Source: Rhabditoides inermis
Taxonomy: Eukaryota > Nematoda > Chromadorea > Rhabditida > Rhabditidae
NCBI GenBank assembly: GCA_963966185.1
Contig: CAWZYM010000004.1
Coordinates: 1-64,000, forward strand
DNA: 64,000 nt
Direction of reading: 5' to 3'
Under the pieces are notes generated by a model. The model had not been told where the DNA came from. It saw nothing but the letters and a program-made list of their open reading frames with translations, and did no database searches. Shown one piece after another: positions 57,027-64,000 of this stretch. Position 1 is the first letter of the stretch, and the number at the start of each line of letters is the position of its first letter. The position numbers were made by a program, and so were the translations under genes.

Positions 57027-59702
57027 CTAGAAACTCTGCCTACCTTGACTCTGGTTTCCGCCCCCTTTGCTTTGCTGTTGGGGGTTTTTCTTTTCATAGT
57101 TGTTGCTACTCTTGGCGTTCTGGTTCTGTCCGTTTTGGTTTCTTTGTTGGGATTGTCCTCTTCGGAACTTCCCTTTCTTTTGAAATCCACCATTGCCTCC
57201 GGATTGTCCACCATTACCTTGGTTTTGCTGATTGCCATTTTGACCGTTCCCCCCACCTTTTTTCCCATTTTGGTATGGTTTCTTCGACTGCGAGCGGCCC
57301 TTGTGGCCCCCCTTCTCCTTTGCCATCATCTGTCTGCCTCTGGTAAAGGTCTCGAAGTTCTTCTCGGTGTCTTCGTATTCGGTCACGATTCTTTCTAGCT
57401 CTTTGAGGAATTTCTTGACGTTTCCGTCTGCTCTTACCTCAGCTGCCATCAGCTTTCCCCAGAATCTTTTCGGAAACCTTCTTGTTATCTCGGTTGTGAG
57501 ATCGTTCCCACGGACCCTTGTGAGTTCCATGAGCTGCACCATGATCGCTTTGATCGTGTTGTATGTCGCTTTCACTGAGGCGTAGTGATCGCTGGCGGGC
57601 TGGGTGGCCCTGAACTCGTCCCAGAGGGATTTGATCAATTTTGTCTCGCTCCCGTACGCTCTCTTCAAGGCTGTCATGGCTGGCTTGTAATTCTCCGCGC
57701 TCATTCCGAAGTGGTTGATCACTCCAGCCGCCTCTCTCTTGCAACACTGCTTGAGCTTCGTGAGTTTCACTATATCGCTTTGGCCCTCCATCAGTGCCGT
57801 GAAGGTCTGGTAGAACAGTTTCCACTGCTTGACCGACCCATCAAACTCAGGCATGTCGATGATGTTGGATAGAGCCATGGTAGTGAAAATTCGGGGGTCG
57901 ATCGATCGGTTTCGCCTCTCTCGGGACTTGGCTCTCCTCCTCTCCCTCTTTTCTTTCTTTTTCTCCCTCTTCTTGTTTTTTGCCTTCCTCCTTCCCTTAT
58001 TCTTTTCAGATGCCGACTGGCTCGTCGTCGAGGAGGTCGAGGTCGATGTGGTTGATGAGGAGGAGGACGAGTCGGATGAGGAGTCGGAGTCCGAGGATTC
58101 GTCGGATGAAGTGGAGGAGGACGACGAGTCGGAGGTGCTGGTGGATGAGGACGACGGTGAGCGCTTGTTTCTCTTCTTCCTTTTGTCCTTCTTCCCCTTT
58201 TTTGCCTCTTTCCTCTGTTTCTTTTTGTTCTTCCTCTCTTTCTTTTTCTTGTCCGAATCTGTCTCGCTCTCGGAGTCTGAGCTGGAATCAATTTCTTTTT
58301 TCTTTGTCCGCTCTTTTTTCTTCGACTTCTCCGCCTTTTCTTTTCCGTAAGTTTTCACTTCCGGTAGGGGCCAGTTATTGTTGTCTTCTTCTCCCGCGAT
58401 CGAAGCGCTCCTACTTGTTTGTTTCAGGCGCTCGAATCTTCTCTGGAAGTCGCGGAACTCGTCGTCGCTGGCCAACCTCGCCGTCTGCCTCGCTGCCATC
58501 CCCTCGTAGTACGGTTTTGCCCAGTTTTCATCGAATGAGCTCGTAATTACCTGGTTCGGATTTGCTGGTGTGTCAGCGATTCCCGTTTTGAACGTTTGAT
58601 AACTCTCGTTTGTCTCATTTTTCCATGTCACGCCCTTTTTGTCCCCATCCAGACAGCAATCGATTACCAGGTTAAAAGCTTTTTGCACGGGATTTGTTGG
58701 GGAATTGAATTTGGCGATGGGGAGGGCGGACTTGGGTGTGATGAACTGGTCGTTTCCGGGGGTGTGTTCGATTTTTCCCTGAAAAATCGGTTGGTGATGT
58801 GCCGGGCTTCTCTCGCTTTCCATTCTCTCGACTATTTCACTTATCTCGGTATTTGGATGCGCGGCAGGTGTGACTTGCTTTCCTGCGCTGCTCGGTGAGT
58901 CCGGCTTGGATCTCACGGGCGGCTCAGGCGCAGACGATTCGACGGTCGAGTTTGTCTTGAACGCAATCTGAAATTCGTCGTTCGGTTGGCTTTCGTCACC
59001 CTTTTCCCTCTTGCACTCACCTTCCTCTTCTGTCCTTTTTTCAGCAGCGGCGATTTCCTCCTCGAGAGACTCGCGGTCCGACACCTCTCCCTCGGGGAAG
59101 TGTCGAATACTGAAATCGAGGATTCTTGCAGCGTTTTGGTTATGTTTTTTCAACTCAGCGAGAATGCCAGATTTCTGGCGTGCGAGTGCCTTCCTCGCCC
59201 TTCTCATGCTGGTGCTCATTTGTAGATAGAACTCGCGAAGGGTTGGAGCGGCGTCTGAGTCGCCGAGAGTAGACTTCAGCATTTCCTCTTGCTTCTCAAA
59301 GTACGCCGCCTCGGCTTCGAACTGCCTACGGTCTTGCTTCTGAATCTCCTTCATCAAGTCGGCCGCTTGATTCCAGTCCTCTTCATTCTTTATCGGGATG
59401 AAGGGTGTGGCCGTGTCGGCGACCTTCAGAGAGAGACGACGCTGGATGTCCGCTTTCTCCGCCAGCTCCGCGGCGGCTGGATACTGTTCCTTCCAGGTTT
59501 CGATGAGGAGAGCGATCTGGCTCTCGACTATCTCAGCCTGGGTCTCCCCCTTCTCGGCAATCTCCGCCAGCTGTTCGGGGGAGAACAGTTCCTTCGGGAC
59601 TCTCAATCCGCTATCCCCAATAATCTCCCCTTGGTAGATCTTGTACACTGCGCCCTTTTGAGTGGGCGGCGCGCCTTTCCCGTCAGGGTCACTCGGGTTC
59701 AT
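57027..59702 (-). CDS. gag: BEL/Pao Gag polyprotein
   Basis: An uninterrupted 891-residue frame. Residues 1-220 are acidic and helical (L-F-S-P-E-Q-L-A-E-I-A-E-K). About 460-605 is a Lys-rich then Ser-rich tract. About 612-785 fits the DUF1759 capsid-type domain of Pao/BEL elements: M-P-E-F-D-G-S-V-K-Q-W-K-L-F, L-T-K-L-K-Q-C-C, A-E-N-Y-K-P-A-M-T-A-L-K-R-A-Y-G. The tail is Gly/Asn/Gln-rich and basic and would bind RNA, but has no CCHC zinc knuckle. Gag packages element RNA into particles. A 107-residue frame in another register overlaps its end (56945-57268) and may be a remnant of the frameshifted pol start. No downstream pol exists. The long plus-strand frames over the Ser/Lys tract are antisense shadows. 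Confidence 0.9.
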   Translation of the reverse strand: MNPSDPDGKGAPPTQKGAVYKIYQGEIIGDSGLRVPKELFSPEQLAEIAEKGETQAEIVESQIALLIETWKEQYPAAAELAEKADIQRRLSLKVADTATPFIPIKNEEDWNQAADLMKEIQKQDRRQFEAEAAYFEKQEEMLKSTLGDSDAAPTLREFYLQMSTSMRRARKALARQKSGILAELKKHNQNAARILDFSIRHFPEGEVSDRESLEEEIAAAEKRTEEEGECKREKGDESQPNDEFQIAFKTNSTVESSAPEPPVRSKPDSPSSAGKQVTPAAHPNTEISEIVERMESERSPAHHQPIFQGKIEHTPGNDQFITPKSALPIAKFNSPTNPVQKAFNLVIDCCLDGDKKGVTWKNETNESYQTFKTGIADTPANPNQVITSSFDENWAKPYYEGMAARQTARLASDDEFRDFQRRFERLKQTSRSASIAGEEDNNNWPLPEVKTYGKEKAEKSKKKERTKKKEIDSSSDSESETDSDKKKKERKNKKKQRKEAKKGKKDKRKKRNKRSPSSSSTSTSDSSSSSTSSDESSDSDSSSDSSSSSSTTSTSTSSTTSQSASEKNKGRRKAKNKKREKKKEKRERRRAKSRERRNRSIDPRIFTTMALSNIIDMPEFDGSVKQWKLFYQTFTALMEGQSDIVKLTKLKQCCKREAAGVINHFGMSAENYKPAMTALKRAYGSETKLIKSLWDEFRATQPASDHYASVKATYNTIKAIMVQLMELTRVRGNDLTTEITRRFPKRFWGKLMAAEVRADGNVKKFLKELERIVTEYEDTEKNFETFTRGRQMMAKEKGGHKGRSQSKKPYQNGKKGGGNGQNGNQQNQGNGGQSGGNGGFQKKGKFRRGQSQQRNQNGQNQNAKSSNNYEKKNPQQQSKGGGNQSQGRQSF

Positions 59703-61257
59703 CGCGTGACTATCGCGTGACGGGTGCGGACTTGGCAGTTGCGTAGGATGGGCTGCCAGATGATCTGGTCTTACTGCTTGGGGATGGGCGGTGTACGACG
59801 TGCTGTCCGCTTGGGTACGAGCTTCTCTCAGGTTGTGCCTGATCGATCGTCGGGGGCTCGGATCAGGTGGGTATGCCGCTGGCAGAGGTTCTGCTCAGAC
59901 GTGCACCTTGATCGGTGAAGCTGGTTCGCTTGCCGAGCCGAGAGTGCTTGCGGCAATCGGAACTTTGTCCGTGTCAGCCGGAACTGTGTCCGTGACAAGC
60001 GGAGCTATGTCCGGGGAGATCGGACCGTGTCCTTGTAGGTCGGACTATGTCCGGGTAGATCGGACCGTGTCCGTGTAGATCGGACTATGTCCGGGTAGAT
60101 CGGACGGTGTCCGTGTAGATGGGACTATGTCCGGGTAGATCGGACCGTGTCCGTGTAGATCGGACTGTGTCCGGGGAGATCGGACTGTGTCCGGGAAGAT
60201 CGGACTATGTCCGGGGAGATCGGACCGTGTCCGGGAAGAGGCTGCTGCCCGGCAGGGATTCTGCACGGGTGCGTGGCCTGGTGTGAGAGACGGGAAGGCG
60301 TCCCGTTCACCTGTCTGTCCGTCACGCGACTTCGAGACTAGGTGTTAGCGCTCTCGTGCTTTGATGTTACTGTTATGTGAGGACAGCTGGTTTGCTATTC
60401 CAAGCTGGCCGTGTGTTGCTTAGGCTCCCCTTTCGGTGAAGCTTTCAGCAGGCGATGTGCCGTTCTCTGTTTTACGAGAGAAGCGGGTGGAGTGGGCTTG
60501 GGTGCGTTTTACTACAAGTGCTCGCGGTGATGTGCAAACACGGGTGGTATCACGGGTTACGGTACGCACAGCTAGGTGTTACTGTAGTGCTCGAGGAAGC
60601 TCTACTGTGTGCTGGTGATAACGAAATCTGTGTACCTCTGATGTAGTTGACGCAGGGGATCGGTAGTAGACGCTGTACGAAGTAGATGCAACGACGTGTA
60701 GTCGCGGCAGTCAGACTGGGAATGAGCTGTCTCTTCACCGCGAGTGACCTTATTCTCCCAATAGGATCAGGTTATTCATGCGGGCCCGCAGTTTATCTCT
60801 CGCCGCGATCATCTGTTAGGAAGGGAGATTCTCTAGAAAGGGGACCTGTTGTTGATGTGTTATGTTCGTGCGCATCGAATTATTGACATCCGGTTTCTCC
60901 CATCTAGTGCGATCTGGCCTTGTGCGGCTAGATCTAACTATTAGTATACACACCTGTGAGGCTGACACAATATACAAGAGAGCACTGTGAAGTTACCTGT
61001 GTGGGTGTATACAAATGTTATCGACGAATCTATACCATAAGTGAACGTTACTCGGTGAGACCTTTCTGATATCAGACGTCACGCGTGGTTACGTGAGCGG
61101 AATCCAATCACTCGGCTGTTAGTGCATCCCTCCACTCCTGGGTTATTCACCGTGCCTTGACTACGCTTGCGCGTAACGGGTGAGATTTGTTAGATACATT
61201 CACACAAATTAGAATTAGACTGAGGTGGTTCAGTGAGTCCGTGTTCGTTTCTAAAAC
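59703..61257 (-). other. 5' leader of the BEL/Pao element
   Basis: About 1.55 kb without a long frame on the sense strand. It contains the GTCCGGGTAGATCGGAC tandem repeat (59985-60240). Packaging signals would be expected here but cannot be recognised by eye. Confidence 0.6.
59985..60240. repeat. ~19-bp tandem repeat in the BEL leader
   Basis: About thirteen units of TGTCCGGGTAGATCGGACY and variants (GTGTAGAT, GGGGAGAT). Unit boundaries show simple step-wise divergence. Confidence 0.9.
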
Positions 61258-61270
61258 GGTTAATGCACCA
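61258..61270 (-). promoter_or_regulatory. Primer-binding site of the BEL/Pao element
   Basis: On the minus strand, TGGTGCATTAACC follows the 5' LTR directly. The first nine bases resemble the complement of a tRNA-Gly 3' end. Confidence 0.6.
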
Positions 61271-61600
61271 TGTCAAGACTAAGCTATGGGGCAGGGTTCA
61301 GTCTAAGGTACTCTACAGTAAGGGTACTAATAACTACAGTAATGGTAATAGTAACTACGGTAATCTACAGTGATAACAATACAATACATCAGACCTGTCT
61401 CCATGGCCGTCGAGAGGGTTGCCACAATACTCTCGCCAATAAATACATAACAGTAATATAGAAGTGACTTTATCGCATATAGTAAATATACATGAAAGGG
61501 CGACCGCTCACGCGGATCGTCCCGGCGATAAGTGTCGATCTCTCTCACTTCTCTCTTACGTGTCTGTGCTCTCTCTCACTCTCTCGTTCCGGTCGGGACA
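61271..61600 (-). repeat. 5' LTR of the BEL/Pao element
   Basis: 330 bp, matching 56174-56503. Followed by the GCAAG duplication at 61601-61605. Confidence 0.9.
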
Positions 61601-61605
61601 GCAAG

Positions 61606-62417
61606 GTATAGTCAAAAAGGGTCACAATGCAACATAGTCGTAGTCAATTAGCATGAATAATAGTCATTAAAACCAAGCCATTATCTTCTAATATAATCAG
61701 TCATTATCTTCAATTAAGTCGTCTTCAATATGTATCAAAGAAGTCTGAGGCTCTATATGAGTCTAGTCTGTTGCTGTATTTGTTGCGTCGGAAGTCCCTC
61801 GGATGAGAGGGCAGAAGATTGATTGACGATGATCGGCTGATTTGCTGGACGACCCTAACGCTAACGAGCCGGGAGACGATCGGAACACAAGGACCTCGGG
61901 CGCCATAGGAGTCGCCGAGCCGCCGGATCAAGGAGAAAAATAGGTATTGGAGAATAACTGTCCCCCATTGTACTCATGTCCGTGTTTCATTGATTAGAAA
62001 GGCTGAGTGGATGTAGTATCGAGGGCCTTGATGTACACTTGGTAGCCTCGCCACCTCCTTTGACTTTGAGTACGTTTCCTTCCCCGTGCTAGATATAGAG
62101 GGCTGGGGAAATTCCCACCCCAGTGGCCTCCTCCTTATTCTCTTCTCATTCCTCCTCGATTCCCGATCTGAATATATCTCCGACCTGTCATGTTCCTTTC
62201 CCTCACTCGATCTGCTTGTTTCATGACGTCATTTATCTATACTGTTCTATGATAGATTGTACGATTATCTAGCAACTGTGTATTCATTGATGTGATATAC
62301 ATGAGTCACCTACCAACAGTAATCCTTATAAAATCATTGTGCCCAACCCTGACTTAAGAATGTGTGCGATGGTGATTCTACTAGTCTGGGCATACTTTTC
62401 AACTTGTAAATGCGTCA
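61606..62417 (+). repeat. Right LTR of the outer element, second part
   Basis: It matches 53894-54705 and ends TGCGTCA, followed by CGGAG of the satellite. Confidence 0.92.
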
Positions 62418-64000
62418 CGGAGAGCGATCGAGGATGGGCAGTGATGTAACGAGGCAGTGTCAGATAGGCTATCACCAGGCAGTGCCTGAACATTCCGTAG
62501 CGAGCACAACTAAGTGGGAGTGGTATTGGAAATCAAGGGGGGGGTCGGAGAGCGATCGAGGATGGGCAGTGATGTAACGAGGCAGTGCCAGATAGGCTAT
62601 CACCAGGCAGTGCCTCAACATTCCGTAGCGAGCACAACTAAGTGGGAGTGATATTGGAAATCAAGGGGGGGGGGGTCGGAGAGCGATCGAGGATGGGCAG
62701 TGATGTCACGAGGCAGTGCTAATTAGGCTATCACCAATCAGTGCCTGAACATTCTGTAGCGAGCACAACTAAGTGAGAGTGATAATGGAAATCAAGGAAG
62801 GGGGTGGGGTCGGAGAGCGATCGAGGATGGGCAGTGATGTCACGAGGCAGTGCCAATTAGGCTATCACCAATCAGTGCCTGAACATTCCGTAGCGAGCAC
62901 AACTAAGTGGGAGTGATATTGAAAATCAAGGAAGGGGGGGGGGTCGGAGAGCGATCGAGGATGGGCAGTTATGTAACGAGGCAGTGTCAGATAGGCTATC
63001 ACCAGGCAGTGCCTGAACATTCCGTAGCGAGCACAACTAAGTGAGAGTGATAATGGAAATCAAGGAAGGGGGTGGGGTCGGAGAGCGATCGAGGATGGGC
63101 AGTGATGTAACGAGGCAGTGCCAGATAGGCTATCATCAGGCAATGCCTGAACATTCCGTAGCGAGCACAACTAAGTGAGAGTGGTATTGGAAATCAAGGG
63201 GGGGGGGGGTCGGAGAGCGATCGAGGATGGGCAGTGATGTCACGAGGCAGTGCTAATTAGGCTATCACCAATCAGTGCCTGAACATTCTGTAGCGAGCAC
63301 AACTAAGTGAGAGTGATAATGGAAATCAAGGAAGGGGGTGGGGTCGGAGAGCGATCGAGGATGGGCAGTGATGTCACGAGGCAGTGCCAGATAGGCTATC
63401 ACCAGGCAGTGCCTGAACATTCCGTAGCGAGCACAACTAAGTGGGAGTGGTATTGGAAATCAAATGGGGGGGGGGGGGGTCGGAGAGCGATCGAAGATGG
63501 GCAGTGATGTCACGAGGCAGTGCCAGATAGGCTATCACCAGGCAGTGCCTGAACATTCCGTAGCGAGCACAACTAAGTGGGAGTGATATTGGAAATCAAG
63601 GGGGGGGGGGTCGGAGAGCAATCGAGGATGGGCAGTGATGTCACGAGGCAGTGCCAGATAGGCTATCACCAGGCAGTGCCTGAACATTCTGTACCGAGCA
63701 CAACTAAGTGAGAGTGATAATGGAAATCAAGGAAGGGGGTGGGGTCGGAGAGCGATCGAGGATGGGCAGTGATGTAACGAGGCAGTGTCAGATAGGCTAT
63801 CACCAGGCAGTGCCTGAACATTCCGTAGCGAGCACAACTAAGTGAGAGTGATAATGGAAATCAAGGAAGGGGGTGGGGTCGGAGAGCGATCGAGGATGGG
63901 CAGTGATGTAACGAGGCAGTGCCAGATAGGCTATCATCAGGCAATGCCTGAACATTCCGTAGCGAGCACAACTAAGTGGGAGTAGTATTGGAAATCAAAT
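62418..64000 (+). repeat. Satellite array, ~128-136-bp unit
   Basis: Units begin at 62418, 62546, 62677, 62811, 62945, 63079, 63211, 63345, 63481, 63612, 63746 and 63880 and continue past the window edge. Each starts CGGAGAGCGATCGAGGATGG and includes a short palindromic AGGCAGTGCCT and the AGCACAACTAAGTG segment. Each ends in a G-rich run whose length explains the size differences. Two variants (GGTATTGG with pure G run; GATAATGG with GAAGGGGGTGGGG) are interspersed. No coding capacity. Confidence 0.95.

Larger units (their letters stand above)
56174..61600 (-). mobile_element. BEL/Pao LTR retrotransposon with gag only
   Basis: Two 330-bp direct repeats (56174-56503 and 61271-61600) end in TGTC...GACA. 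The 5-bp duplication GCAAG lies at 56169-56173 and 61601-61605. The single long frame (57027-59702, minus) and a TGGTGCATT primer-binding site next to the LTR at 61270 agree on minus orientation. Between the gag stop and the 3' LTR only 523 bp remain, far too little for protease, reverse transcriptase, RNase H and integrase. The element is therefore an internally deleted, non-autonomous derivative. Confidence 0.93.
53510..62417 (+). mobile_element. Non-autonomous LTR element (outer element), interrupted by a BEL/Pao element
   Basis: LTR1 is 53510-54705 (1196 bp). The internal region is 54706-55789 (1084 bp). LTR2 is split into 55790-56173 and 61606-62417, together also 1196 bp. CGGAG flanks both ends (53505-53509 and 62418-62422), a 5-bp target-site duplication. 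LTR ends are TGTCG and GCGTCA. A primer-binding site and a polypurine tract sit where they should. The internal region has no gag or pol frame, so the element must rely on proteins from another element (TRIM/LARD-like). The LTRs look identical by eye, indicating recent insertion. Confidence 0.92.

Noticed and set aside
57829..58546. Plus-strand frames over the Gag Ser/Lys region
   Set aside because: Antisense shadows of gag; low complexity and no supporting family.
62418..64000. CRISPR-like array
   Set aside because: The genome is eukaryotic, units are contiguous without unique spacers, and length changes come from G-runs: a satellite.

Overview
The window is nuclear DNA of a nematode. The strongest evidence is a pair of major sperm protein (MSP) genes of the canonical 127 codons, a nematode-type serpentine chemoreceptor, many short introns ending in TTTCAG, and apparent 3' splice acceptors lying directly before start codons, as expected for spliced-leader trans-splicing. 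The abundant (CT)n/(GA)n microsatellites and the small exons would fit a diplogastrid such as a Pristionchus relative, but that is inference. All gene models below were assembled by eye from splice sites, reading phase and the strong C/G third-position bias of the exons.

Layout. 1-1727: 3' end of an unidentified gene (+). 2494-21719: three head-to-tail genes for secreted proteins, called A (633 aa), B (281 aa) and C (404 aa) here. A and B are clear paralogues, and C begins only 188 bp after B. 22250-23230: unassigned exon-like fragments and repeats. 23812-29279: gene D (-), a secreted 878 aa protein with Cys-Pro and Gly-Gln-Pro repeats. Small shared motifs (W-T-x-V/I; V-M-x-E-D-G) suggest that A-D form one divergent secreted family. 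29280-34730: repeats and two almost identical MSP genes facing each other, between partial copies of the neighbouring locus. 34731-37180: Srg-like chemoreceptor (+). 37474-43193: NEK-family protein kinase (-). 45101-48530: alanine aminotransferase (+). 49053-50944: N-terminal half of an SLC22-type transporter (+). 51601-53328: small B-box-like zinc-finger gene (-).

53510-64000 is repetitive. A non-coding LTR element with 1196-bp LTRs sits inside a ~130-bp satellite and has a CGGAG target-site duplication. A gag-only BEL/Pao element (330-bp LTRs, GCAAG duplication) has inserted into its right LTR. The left LTR preserves the uninterrupted sequence of that insertion site.

Two genome-wide habits stand out. 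Microsatellites begin within a few bases of many 5' splice sites. Short tandem duplications repeatedly copy exon-intron junctions, leaving decoy splice sites beside the real ones in at least seven places.
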